DNA of 45,381 nt from Synergistaceae bacterium UBA6083. GTDB lineage: Bacteria; Synergistota; Synergistia; Synergistales; 79-D21. The DNA lies in contig DIXJ01000008.1 of NCBI GenBank assembly GCA_002436015.1, positions 1-45,381 on the forward strand. The letters are read 5' to 3'. Within the stretch, counting starts at the first letter, position 1. Every line of letters begins with the position of its first letter. The notes beneath the pieces were generated by a model. That model saw only the letters and a list, made by a program, of their open reading frames with translations, did no database searches and was not told the origin of the DNA. The position numbers and the translations under genes were made by a program. Below, one piece after another: positions 17,381 to 24,982 of this stretch.

Positions 17381-18481
17381 ATGAAGCCAGGGAAGTACCG
17401 ATTTCTCCGACTCAGGGGAACCTCCCTCGAGAGAGGACGGCAGTACGGCCAGGCTTGCCGGGAGGAGATCACCCACAGCATCGCCAGCTATTCCGCCATG
17501 TTCGAAAGCTTCCTCGGGATCACCTGGGACCAGGCCAGGGAAAGGATTTCCCGATATCTCCCCTACGTGGAGGATTTCTCACCCAAGGTCCTGGAAGAGA
17601 TCGAGGGAGTCGCGCAAGGGGCGGGGATCAGCTTCGAGGACATGTTCACCCTGAACTGCCGAAGCGAAATCGTCATGGAGCAGCGAGTTGACGGCTGCAC
17701 AGCCTTCGGCGTCTCCCCACGGCTGTCGGGAGACGGGAAAAGCTACCTGTGCCAGAACTGGGACTGGATCCGCCGACAGCGCAAGGCAAAGGTGATCCTG
17801 CAGATCGAGCAACCTCCCGAACCGACCCTCCTGATGGTTGCCGAAGCGGGGATCCTCGCGGGGAAGGGGTTGAACAGCGAAGGAATCGGGATGGTGGCCA
17901 ACGCCCTCTCCACCGGCAGCTGCAAGCCCGGTGTCCCGGTCCACTTCCTCCTGCGGAAGGTACTGGACTCCCCGACACTCTCGGATGCCGTCGAAGCTGT
18001 GGCCGTTGCCGAGCGGGCCAACTGCGTCAACTTCCTCCTTGGGACCCAGGAAGGGGATTTCCTGGACATCGAGGCGGCACCGGAAGATTTCGGTGTCCTC
18101 ACTCGGGAGGAGGGGGGCTTTTTGTGCCACACGAACCACTTTTTGGCCCCCAACCTCGTCTGCCGGGTCAGGGACTACGGCAAAGTGATCCTTCCCGATA
18201 CGTTCCAGAGGCTGGGACGTATAAAGGACCTGATCCGGGAACGAGCGGGAAAGGTCGACCTGGCGGCATGCCGGGAGCTCCTCTCGGACCATCGGAACGC
18301 ACCGGACTCCATCTGCCGGCACGAGGACGAGCACGACCCGGAAGGGAAACGCCTGGGGTCGGTCTACGGCGTCATCCTGGACCTGGCCGGGCGCATCCTC
18401 TGGATATCGGATGGGAACCCATGCCAGGGGCGCTTCTTCCCCTACACCTTCCTGGCTGAGGAAGCCATTCCCCCGGAATGA
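17381..18481 (+). CDS. C45-family acyltransferase/amidohydrolase (AAT-like)
   Basis: A 366-residue protein of the acyl-CoA:6-aminopenicillanate acyltransferase-like (C45, Ntn) family. The conserved DGCTAFG places the candidate nucleophile at Cys106. CQNWDW and GMVANALSTG are other family segments. Family members self-cleave at that Cys and hydrolyse or form amide bonds; bacterial members are mostly N-acyl amidohydrolases of unknown substrate. The start at 17381 has AAGGGG 9 bases upstream; an ATG at 17372 abuts that site. Next to an amino-acid-active OCD enzyme it could release an amino acid from an N-acyl compound. This is inference. Confidence 0.85.
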   Translation: MKPGKYRFLRLRGTSLERGRQYGQACREEITHSIASYSAMFESFLGITWDQARERISRYLPYVEDFSPKVLEEIEGVAQGAGISFEDMFTLNCRSEIVMEQRVDGCTAFGVSPRLSGDGKSYLCQNWDWIRRQRKAKVILQIEQPPEPTLLMVAEAGILAGKGLNSEGIGMVANALSTGSCKPGVPVHFLLRKVLDSPTLSDAVEAVAVAERANCVNFLLGTQEGDFLDIEAAPEDFGVLTREEGGFLCHTNHFLAPNLVCRVRDYGKVILPDTFQRLGRIKDLIRERAGKVDLAACRELLSDHRNAPDSICRHEDEHDPEGKRLGSVYGVILDLAGRILWISDGNPCQGRFFPYTFLAEEAIPPE

Positions 18482-18499
18482 AACGAGCCAAACATGAGG

Positions 18500-18567
18500 A
18501 CCGGGGTCAGGTCTTGAATTCACGCATCATTATTTACCGATGCGTGAATTCAAGACCTGACCCCGGT
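18500..18567. repeat. Palindromic hairpin repeat, copy 2 (variant core)
   Basis: Perfect 29-base arms (18500-18528 and 18539-18567) around a 10-base loop. The outer 18 bases match the other copies (ACCGGGGTCAGGTCTTGAAT), but the inner part reads TCACGCATC instead of CTTAGCATCG. It lies between two convergent genes, ending 10 bases from the GNAT stop, so it may also act as a bidirectional transcription barrier. Confidence 0.93.
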
Positions 18568-18576
18568 TTTGCGCCT

Positions 18577-19071
18577 CTAGCCCAGCATCTTCTGCATCCA
18601 GACGACGTCGACCTCGGTGCCCTTTTTCCTTAGCACGGACCTGAAGCGGCCGCACTCGACAAAGCCGTGCCGGGCGTGGAACGCGATACTCGGTTCGTTC
18701 GGGGCCGAGATGCTCGCCAGGACGTTCGTGATCCCCCTGGACCCCGCCTCGGACAAAAGCCGTTCGAGAATCTTCGACCCGATCCCCATCCGGCAGAATT
18801 CGGGGGCCAGGAAATAGGACAGCTCCGCCACGTGGGCGAAGGTGGGCATGGGGTTGTGGGCGTGAAGGAAGCCGAAACCCGCGACGGCCCCGTCTCCGGT
18901 TTCGGCAACGTAGGCCGGGTAGCCCGCGGTCAGCTTCCTGAAGAGGTCGAAGGCTTCGTAAGGCAGCGGGTTCTCCGGGTAGGCGGCAAAACCTTCCCTC
19001 ACGTAATGGTTGAAGATGTCGATCACGGACTTGCGATGCTTCTCCTCGAAAGGCGCGAGGATCACTTCCAT
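18577..19071 (-). CDS. GNAT N-acetyltransferase (Pat/MnaT-like)
   Basis: A 164-residue GNAT. FNHYVREGFAAYPENPLP at the N-terminus resembles the phosphinothricin/L-amino acid acetyltransferase group, CRMGIGSKILERL is the acetyl-CoA pyrophosphate loop, and PSIAFHARHGF is the conserved C-terminal motif. It would acetylate a small amine or amino acid; the target is unknown. It is alone on its strand between the C45 gene and the hairpin-rich region. Confidence 0.85.
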   Translation of the reverse strand: MEVILAPFEEKHRKSVIDIFNHYVREGFAAYPENPLPYEAFDLFRKLTAGYPAYVAETGDGAVAGFGFLHAHNPMPTFAHVAELSYFLAPEFCRMGIGSKILERLLSEAGSRGITNVLASISAPNEPSIAFHARHGFVECGRFRSVLRKKGTEVDVVWMQKMLG

Positions 19072-19168
19072 GCTCTTTCCCTCCCGACAGGTCGAATTTT
19101 CCTTATTCTATGACGGCGGGAAGGAACGGAAAACATCCGCGGCAGCGACTCCGGCACCATCCATTGAG

Positions 19169-19200
19169 AAAAAAAGCCCGGCCGAAGGATTCCGGCCGGG
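19169..19200 (-). terminator. Terminator-like hairpin with no gene in front of it
   Basis: On the minus strand an 8-bp GC stem (19177-19184 with 19193-19200) is followed by seven T (19169-19175). It shares GATTCCGGCCGGG and the seven-T run with the terminator at 243-268. No minus-strand gene ends nearby to the right, so it looks displaced. The rest of the interval 19072-19168 shows no gene; presumably the GNAT promoter is there. Confidence 0.55.
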
Positions 19201-19217
19201 TGAGGGGAAGCGTGAAG

Positions 19218-19295
19218 ACCGGGGTCAGGTCTTGAATCTTAGCATCGGTTTCCGTCGATGCTAAGATTCAAGACCTGACCCCGGTTCTAGGTTCG
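19218..19295. repeat. Palindromic hairpin repeat, copy 3
   Basis: Perfect 30-base arms (19218-19247 and 19256-19285) with loop GTTTCCGT. The right flank GGTTCTAGGTTC is shared with copy 4. The loop is the exact reverse complement of the loop of copy 4. Just beyond, at 19318-19335, is a partial match (GTAC...GTCCCGAATTAG) to one arm of the different palindrome at 43240-43295. Confidence 0.93.
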
Positions 19296-19374
19296 TGAAT
19301 TTGAACGCAATGAATATGTACCTGTCCCGAATTAGGCAAAAAGAAAGGGCTTACCTCTATTATTGTAAATTGAA

Positions 19375-19404
19375 TTGACAATTTTCACGGCCAAGCCGTA
19401 TGAT
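19375..19404 (+). promoter_or_regulatory. Near-consensus sigma70 promoter of the ATPase gene
   Basis: TTGACA at 19375-19380 (perfect -35), an 18-base spacer, and TATGAT at 19399-19404 (5 of 6 for the -10). The predicted start of transcription falls on or next to the A of the ATG at 19411, so the mRNA should have no leader. No purine-rich ribosome site is present between box and ATG. Confidence 0.75.
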
Positions 19405-19410
19405 TCACCT

Positions 19411-20604
19411 ATGACGCACGCATACGTGAACCGGACACTGGAAGGTCCCCTGGCAAAACGGGCATCGGAATATCCCGTCGTGGTCGTCACGGGCCCGAGG
19501 CAATCGGGCAAGACCACGCTGGCTCGCCACGCCTTCCCCGATAAATCGTACGTTTCCCTTGAAGACCTGGACGAACGCGCCTTCGCCGAAAGCGACCCCC
19601 GCGGGTTCCTGGCCCGCTTCCCCGACGGGGCGATCCTGGACGAGATCCAGCGGGCCCCGGGCCTTCCCTCCTACCTGCAGCGTCTTGTGGACGACGATCC
19701 CCGCGCGGGCCGCTTCATTTTGACCGGGTCGCAGCAATTCGACCTCATGGCGGGCATCGTCCAGAGCCTCGCGGGCCGATCTGCCCTCCTCCGCCTTTTG
19801 CCGCTGTCCTGCAACGAACTGGCCTCCGCGGGCCTCCTGAAGAGAGGCGAACCCGTCGACCGGTTCCTGCTGCACGGATTCTACCCAACCATCCACGTTC
19901 GGCCAATCGACCGTTCCGCCTGGCTGGGCAACCTCGTCCGGACGGCCCTGGAGCGGGACATCCGCAACCTCGTGAACGTCCGGGACAGAAGCGATTTCGA
20001 GCGTTTTCTCGCCCTCTGCGCGGGCCGGACGGGCAATCTCGTCAACCTGAGCTCCCTCGGGGCCGACTGCGGCATCACCCACAACACGGCGAAGGCCTGG
20101 CTGGGCGTGCTCGAGGCCGCCTTCGTCATCCGGATGCTGAGCCCCTGGTCGAGGAGCACCGGCAAGCGGCTCGTGAAGACGCCGAAGCTCTACTTCACCG
20201 ACCCGGGCCTGGCCAGCTGGCTGCTGGGGATCCGGGAACCGCTCCAGCTTGCCGCCCACCCGCTCCGGGGGGCCCTGTTCGAAACCCTCGTGGTATCGGA
20301 ACTCCTGAAGGCCCGCCTCCACAACGGCCTGGAAGCGGACCTCTTCTTCTGGAGGGAACACAACGGCTTCGAGGTGGACGTGATCCGGGAGGAGGGGGAA
20401 ACCCTGCACCCCCTGGAGGTGAAAGCCGCCCATACCGTCCCCGGGGACGCCCTGGGGGCCCTGAAACGGTGGCAGGCAGCCGCCCCGGGAATGAAAATCG
20501 TGCCCGGAGAGGCCATTCTAGTGTACGGGGGAAGCGAGGCCTACGACCGTGAAGGCGTGCGGATCCTTCCCTGGCACCGGGCCGCCGAAGCCGCCGGGGC
20601 TTAA
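19411..20604 (+). CDS. AAA ATPase with C-terminal DUF4143
   Basis: A 397-residue protein. Walker A is GPRQSGKTT near residue 30, Walker B is GAILDEIQ near 75, and the sensor-like segment is LTGSQQFDLM. The C-terminal DUF4143 region (LYFTDPGLASWLLG, GALFETLVVSELLK, EVDVI, LEVKA) carries acidic and EVK residues reminiscent of the PD-(D/E)XK nuclease fold. These ATPases are widespread and mobile, with no agreed function. A TTG at 19375 in the same frame is part of the -35 box and is rejected as start. The gene is bracketed by hairpin copies 3 and 4. Confidence 0.88.
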   Translation: MTHAYVNRTLEGPLAKRASEYPVVVVTGPRQSGKTTLARHAFPDKSYVSLEDLDERAFAESDPRGFLARFPDGAILDEIQRAPGLPSYLQRLVDDDPRAGRFILTGSQQFDLMAGIVQSLAGRSALLRLLPLSCNELASAGLLKRGEPVDRFLLHGFYPTIHVRPIDRSAWLGNLVRTALERDIRNLVNVRDRSDFERFLALCAGRTGNLVNLSSLGADCGITHNTAKAWLGVLEAAFVIRMLSPWSRSTGKRLVKTPKLYFTDPGLASWLLGIREPLQLAAHPLRGALFETLVVSELLKARLHNGLEADLFFWREHNGFEVDVIREEGETLHPLEVKAAHTVPGDALGALKRWQAAAPGMKIVPGEAILVYGGSEAYDREGVRILPWHRAAEAAGA

Positions 20605-20617
20605 CTAAGTGGACGAG

Positions 20618-20714
20618 CGGGGTCAGGTCTTGAATCTTAGCATCGACGGAAACCGATGCTAAGATTCAAGACCTGACCCCGGTTCTAGGTTCTCTGACCC
20701 CGGTTCTAGGTTCT
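20618..20714. repeat. Palindromic hairpin repeat, copy 4, with duplicated tail
   Basis: Perfect 28-base arms (20618-20645 and 20654-20681) with loop ACGGAAAC. To its right the segment CTGACCCCGGTTCTAGGTTCT occurs twice in tandem (about 20673-20714). The second tail reaches into the Wzz-like gene and supplies its TAG stop (20706-20708). Confidence 0.92.
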
Positions 20715-21962
20715 GGGGGACTTGAGGCGGAAGTCGTCCTTGGTGATGCGGGCGTATTTTTTGAAGGCGGCGAGCTTGGCGGCGGATTCGGGGTCGCGGC
20801 GGGCGTTTTCCAGGAACTCGAGGAAGAACGCGGCGAAGATGGAGAGGAAGAACCCCAATACGGCGGCGAGCATGACCATGAGGGTGCGCTTGGGCTTGAA
20901 GCGGACCTGGGGCGGGACGGCCTCATCGATGACCTGGATGACGGCGGCGTCCTTGACCTCGCCGAGCTTGGCCATCTCGAACTGCTTCTGGAGCAGGCCG
21001 TAGAGGTACTCGTTGAACTTGGCCTCCCGCAGCAGGCGCATGTACTCCAGGCGCGCCTGGGGCATGCCGCCGGCGGGGTTCAGGGGGTCCATCCCGGATC
21101 CCTGCCCGGCCTCCAACTTCTCGAGCTGGGCGTACAGGGCCGCCAGTTCGTTCTGGACCTTCTTCACCTCGGGGTTCTGCCCCGTGGCGTAGGCCCGCAG
21201 GGCCCGCAGCTGCACTTCCTTGGCCGTGACCTGGGCCCGGAGGCTCGCCAGGGTCCCGATCAGGGCCCCCGTCTGGCTCCCGGCTTCCTGGATGCCCGTG
21301 CGCTCCTGGTAGCTTTTCAGGTCGTTCTCGGCCTTCTGCAGGCTGGCCTGCACGTCCTTGATCTGGCTTTCGTAGTAGAGGCGCTTCTGGGCCGACTCGC
21401 TGATGGCCAGGCCGCTCGTCACGTCCTTCAGGGCCTCGACGAAGCCGTTGGCCACATTCGCCGCCCGCGCCGGGTCACGATCCAGGATGGCGATCGAGAT
21501 GATCCCCGTCTTCAGGTCGCTCTTGGCCTCCAGGTTGGCGGAAAGCGCCGCCCGGATCCGGTCGGGGTTGTCGATCTCGTACACCTCGCCCAGCTTGAAC
21601 TTCCCGATCACCGCGTCCATCACCGTGCGCCCCTTGGCGATCCCCACGTACAGGTCGCCGGGGGTCTTCCCCGCCAGGGCACTTGCCGCCCCGCCGGTCG
21701 CCATGTCGAGCAGCGCGCTGGCCCCCACCTCGGCGCTCTTGGGGGGCAGCAGGCGCGTCTCCGCCCGGTAGATCTTCGGCGTCACCAGGCTGTAAATCGC
21801 CACCAAAAAGGCCAGCACAAAGGTCATCCAGAAGATCAGCTTCTTCCGCTTCACCAGCACCAGGGCCAGGTCCAGCAGGCTGATCTCGTCGTCATCCGGC
21901 ATCCCCCTCGCGGGGGCAGATCCGTACTCGATTTCCCGCACTTCGCGCTCTTCGTCCGTCAT
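20706..21962 (-). CDS. Wzz/GNVR-type polysaccharide chain-length determinant
   Basis: A 418-residue co-polymerase. An N-terminal Wzz domain begins with a membrane segment (KLIFWMTFVLAFLVAIYSLV). A long periplasmic coiled coil follows (residues about 200-330, including QKRLYYESQIKDVQASLQKA), then the Pro-rich PPQVRFKPKRTLMV and a second membrane segment. There is no cytoplasmic tyrosine-kinase domain, so it is not a fused Wzc. It sets the length of the polymer made by Wzy. It starts 10 bases after the SLBB export gene. The last codons and the stop are made from hairpin-repeat sequence, so the natural C-terminus may have been altered. Confidence 0.9.
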   Translation of the reverse strand: MTDEEREVREIEYGSAPARGMPDDDEISLLDLALVLVKRKKLIFWMTFVLAFLVAIYSLVTPKIYRAETRLLPPKSAEVGASALLDMATGGAASALAGKTPGDLYVGIAKGRTVMDAVIGKFKLGEVYEIDNPDRIRAALSANLEAKSDLKTGIISIAILDRDPARAANVANGFVEALKDVTSGLAISESAQKRLYYESQIKDVQASLQKAENDLKSYQERTGIQEAGSQTGALIGTLASLRAQVTAKEVQLRALRAYATGQNPEVKKVQNELAALYAQLEKLEAGQGSGMDPLNPAGGMPQARLEYMRLLREAKFNEYLYGLLQKQFEMAKLGEVKDAAVIQVIDEAVPPQVRFKPKRTLMVMLAAVLGFFLSIFAAFFLEFLENARRDPESAAKLAAFKKYARITKDDFRLKSPRT

Positions 21963-21972
21963 CGCCCGGCCC

Positions 21973-24240
21973 CTAGTCGCTCAGGGTGTGGATGCTCGCC
22001 GCGCTCATGGCGATCTTGAAGATCACGTCCACCCAGTCGCGGGTATTCCGCAGCCCCTTGTAGCTCTGCACCTTCTGGGGCACGATGATCGCGTCGCCCG
22101 GCTCCAGGGCCCGCACGATCAGCCCATGGCTGTTGTTCGGCTTGCCGAACGGCCAGTTGCCGCCCGTGTCCAGCCGCACCGCCGTGCCGTCCACCTTCAG
22201 CAGGTAGATCCGCCCCGGCGAGGCGTTCCGGGTGTAGCCCCCCGCCATGCGGAGGTAGTCGCCCACCCCCAGGGCCGGCTGGTGCACGAAGGCCGTGGGG
22301 TTCAGCACCGCCCCCAGCACCTGCACCGTGTGGGGGTTCGCCGGTACGTAGATCGCGTCGCCTTCCTCCATCTCCAGGTCCCAGGGGGTGCCCTTCATCT
22401 TCTCCGGCACGTCCAGCTTCAGGATGACCCGTCCCGCAGCCTTCAGGTTCTTCAGCTTGTCCACCAGCTTGCGCTTCTGGTCGGCCTCGTACTGGGTCAG
22501 CTTCGCCTCGTCTGCGGTGAGGGCCGCGCTCATCTCGTTCACGCTCACCGAGAGGAGTTCCGTCTCAAGCTCGTCCACCATCCGCTGGTTCTGCTCCTCC
22601 TGCAGCTTCCTCACCGAGGGCCGGGTGAACGTCGCCCCCCGCAGGTAGGCCCGGTCGGTGTAGCCCCCGGCCCGGGCGATGAGGCTCGCCAGGGTCTCGC
22701 CCTTCCGGATCGTGTAGGTGCCGGGATACTTCACCTGCCCGGCGATGGCCACGGCCTTGTACAGGTCCCACTCCGGCACGCTCCGGACGAACAGGTAGTC
22801 GTTGATCTCCAGGGTCCGGTTCTCAGCCGGGTCCCCCGCCAGGGCCTTCCGCAGGTCCACGAAGAACCGCTCGGTAACCGGCCCCTGCTGGGTCGGCCTC
22901 ACCCGCGTGATCTCCCCCTGGTCGGCGGCGTTGTACAGTAATCCCCCGGCCCGCATCAGCACATCCCTCACCGTGGTCTTGCCCGGCTCCACGCCGAACT
23001 GCCCCGGCTTGGCCACGGGGCCGGAAATCGTCATGACGTTGCGCTTTTCGACCACACTGAACACCCGCACGAAGTCGCCGTCGGACAGGATAAAGTTCTT
23101 GTCGGGCCTCGTGGCGAGGTCCACCAGGTCGCCTTCCATGATGCTCCGGTAGGCGTTTTCCGTCACCCGGTACACCTGCACGCGGCCCGAGAAGCCCGTG
23201 TAGGTCAGCCCGCCGGCCATCTCCAGCAGCTCCGCGACCTTCGTTTCCTTCTTCAGTTCGTAGATGGCGGGGATGCGCACGTTCCCCACGATCGCCGCCA
23301 GGGGACCCACCGGCCCGATGTGGATCACGTCCTCGGGCTGCAGGCGGATGTCCTTGGACTTGTCGCCCTTCATCAGGAAGTCGTACATGTCGAACCGCGC
23401 CACGGGCTTGCCGTTGCGGTTCACCACGATATTCCGCAGGGTCCCCGTCTCGCTGGGGCCCCCGCAGCTCAGCAGGGCGTTCACCAGCGTGGAAAGGGCG
23501 CTCACCGTGTAGGACCCGGGCTTCTTCGCGTTGCCCGTGACGTACACCTTGATGCTCCGCAGCTGCCCCATGGTCACGTTCATCTCGAAACCCGCGTAGT
23601 ACTTATTCAGTTCCCGGGAGAGCGTGGATTTCAGCTGGTCGAAGGTGAGGCCCGCCACGCCCAGGGTTCCCACGGTGGGGATCGCCACCTGTCCGTTGCG
23701 GTCCACCGTCACGGTCCAGGTGCCCTGCACCATGCCCCACACGTCGATGCGGAAGCTATCGCCGGGGCCGACCACGTAGTCCGGCCCCACGGGGATGGCG
23801 TTCCCGGGGGCGAAGGTGGAAGGCGGGGTCTTGAAGAAGCTCATGCCGTAGCGGCCCACAGAGGCCTGGAACTTGTCGGGAAGGGAACCGGAAAGGAAGC
23901 GGTCCAGCTCGGACGGCCCCCCGGCGATCTCCCCCTGCTCGGTGCCCTTGTGCTTTTCCTCCTCGGAAGGCTGCCCCGGGGTCGCCGGAGAAGCGGGCTG
24001 GCTCGGGAAGATCTGAGGCGGCCCCATGGGCGTTTCGGGCCCCTGCGGCGCCCCCGGCACCACGAGCACGGGAGGGGCAGAGTCGTAGATCCCGGGAAGC
24101 CCCGCGTCGCCCGCCGGAGGGCCCCCCGGCAGGCCCGGAATGCCCCCGTCGGCCTCGCCCTGGGCGAAAGCCGGAACCGCGAGCGATAAAAGTAGAACCA
24201 ATAGAATAAAGCCTGTATGGAATTTGCGCCGTGCCTTCAA
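21973..24240 (-). CDS. Outer-membrane polysaccharide export protein with five SLBB domains
   Basis: A 755-residue OPX/Wza-like secretin-type exporter. A signal peptide ending AVPAFA-Q (no lipobox Cys) is followed by a Pro/Gly-rich linker of about 100 residues, then a Poly_export domain (DYVVGPGDSFRIDVWG) and five SLBB repeats (each with a VxGxVxxPGxY-like strand and an AGG motif, for example AIAGQVKYPGTY and ARAGGYT). The TTG at 24240 is chosen because GGGGAGGG lies 6 bases upstream and it gives a basic n-region; a TTG at 24270 lacks any ribosome site. It exports the polymer built by the surrounding genes. Confidence 0.9.
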   Translation of the reverse strand: MKARRKFHTGFILLVLLLSLAVPAFAQGEADGGIPGLPGGPPAGDAGLPGIYDSAPPVLVVPGAPQGPETPMGPPQIFPSQPASPATPGQPSEEEKHKGTEQGEIAGGPSELDRFLSGSLPDKFQASVGRYGMSFFKTPPSTFAPGNAIPVGPDYVVGPGDSFRIDVWGMVQGTWTVTVDRNGQVAIPTVGTLGVAGLTFDQLKSTLSRELNKYYAGFEMNVTMGQLRSIKVYVTGNAKKPGSYTVSALSTLVNALLSCGGPSETGTLRNIVVNRNGKPVARFDMYDFLMKGDKSKDIRLQPEDVIHIGPVGPLAAIVGNVRIPAIYELKKETKVAELLEMAGGLTYTGFSGRVQVYRVTENAYRSIMEGDLVDLATRPDKNFILSDGDFVRVFSVVEKRNVMTISGPVAKPGQFGVEPGKTTVRDVLMRAGGLLYNAADQGEITRVRPTQQGPVTERFFVDLRKALAGDPAENRTLEINDYLFVRSVPEWDLYKAVAIAGQVKYPGTYTIRKGETLASLIARAGGYTDRAYLRGATFTRPSVRKLQEEQNQRMVDELETELLSVSVNEMSAALTADEAKLTQYEADQKRKLVDKLKNLKAAGRVILKLDVPEKMKGTPWDLEMEEGDAIYVPANPHTVQVLGAVLNPTAFVHQPALGVGDYLRMAGGYTRNASPGRIYLLKVDGTAVRLDTGGNWPFGKPNNSHGLIVRALEPGDAIIVPQKVQSYKGLRNTRDWVDVIFKIAMSAASIHTLSD

Positions 24241-24368
24241 GAAAAGCCCTCCCCAAACATCTTTCTTCAACTAAGCCGAAAAAGGTCCGTGGACATTATA
24301 CAGAAAGCCCGCCTCTTTTGAGTATCGGGGAATCCCCTAGGGGACAAAATCGCCCTCAGTATTCCCCC

Positions 24369-24404
24369 TTGCACAATCCCTTTACGAGTTATAAACTGAC
24401 TCGT
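24369..24404 (+). promoter_or_regulatory. Promoter with overlapping inverted repeat, upstream of the regulator gene
   Basis: TTGCAC (24369-24374), a 17-base spacer and TAAACT (24392-24397) form a plausible sigma70 promoter. ACGAGT (24384-24389) and ACTCGT (24399-24404) are a perfect inverted repeat straddling the -10, a natural place for a repressor, perhaps the winged-helix protein encoded next. On the other strand TATAAT at 24295-24300 could serve the SLBB gene. CCCCTAGGGG at 24334-24343 is a further palindrome between them. Confidence 0.55.
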
Positions 24405-24433
24405 ATTCATTTGCAAGGAAAGGGCGTTTTCAT

Positions 24434-24982
24434 TTGTTGGACAGCCTGATCACATCCAAGACCCGTATCAAGCTTTTGATGAAGTTCTTTTTGAACCCGG
24501 GCACCCGTGCCTACCTGCGGGGCCTGGCCGACGAGTTCGGCGAATCGACCAACTCCGTGCGGGTCGAGCTGAACCGCCTGTCCGAGGCCGGCCTTCTTGA
24601 ATCGAGTGACGAGGGGCGCACCAAGGTGTACCGGGCCAACACGACCCACCCGCTTTTCGGCGAGGTTTCGCGCATCGTGGCCAAGACAGTGGGCCTGGAC
24701 CAGGTGGTGGAACAGGTGGTGAGCCGCTTGGGGAACGTGGAACTGGCCTTCATCACGGGAGACTATGCGAAGGGCAATGACTCGGGGCTGATCGACCTGG
24801 TGCTGGTGGGGGAAATCGACAAGACTTACCTCCAGAACCTCGTCGAAAAACTTGAGGCCCTGATTGGCCGCAAACTTCGCACCCTCGTCCTTACCCTGCC
24901 CGAATACGAGAAACTCCTGGAAAACTTTGCCAAGGCGCCGGCCTTAGTTCTCTGGAAACAAAACGGGGAGGTCCGCGCGTGA
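24434..24982 (+). CDS. Winged-helix regulator with nucleotidyltransferase-like domain
   Basis: A 182-residue protein. An ArsR-like winged helix comes first (SKTRIKLLMKFFLNPGTRAYLRGLADEF, with GESTNSVRVELNRL as recognition helix), followed by a region resembling the minimal nucleotidyltransferase fold (LAFITGDYAKGNDSGLIDLVLVG). The usual GS...D catalytic residues are only partly kept (ITGDYAKG...IDLVLVG). Such proteins are commonly the first gene of polysaccharide loci and are thought to regulate them. The start is TTG at 24434 or 24437, with AAGGAAAGGG upstream. It overlaps rfbB by four bases (GTGA). Confidence 0.8.
   Translation: MLDSLITSKTRIKLLMKFFLNPGTRAYLRGLADEFGESTNSVRVELNRLSEAGLLESSDEGRTKVYRANTTHPLFGEVSRIVAKTVGLDQVVEQVVSRLGNVELAFITGDYAKGNDSGLIDLVLVGEIDKTYLQNLVEKLEALIGRKLRTLVLTLPEYEKLLENFAKAPALVLWKQNGEVRA

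Noticed and set aside
16313..17476. Minus-strand frame of 387 codons opposite the OCD-family gene
   Set aside because: It mirrors a gene with clear OCD motifs and good ribosome site; the antisense product matches no family.
19375..19410. TTG start 12 codons upstream for the ATPase
   Set aside because: The TTG is part of a perfect -35 element and the ATG at 19411 coincides with the predicted transcription start.
124..20714. Repeated palindromes as a CRISPR array
   Set aside because: Copies are scattered over the window, not regularly spaced, and have no spacers or cas genes.
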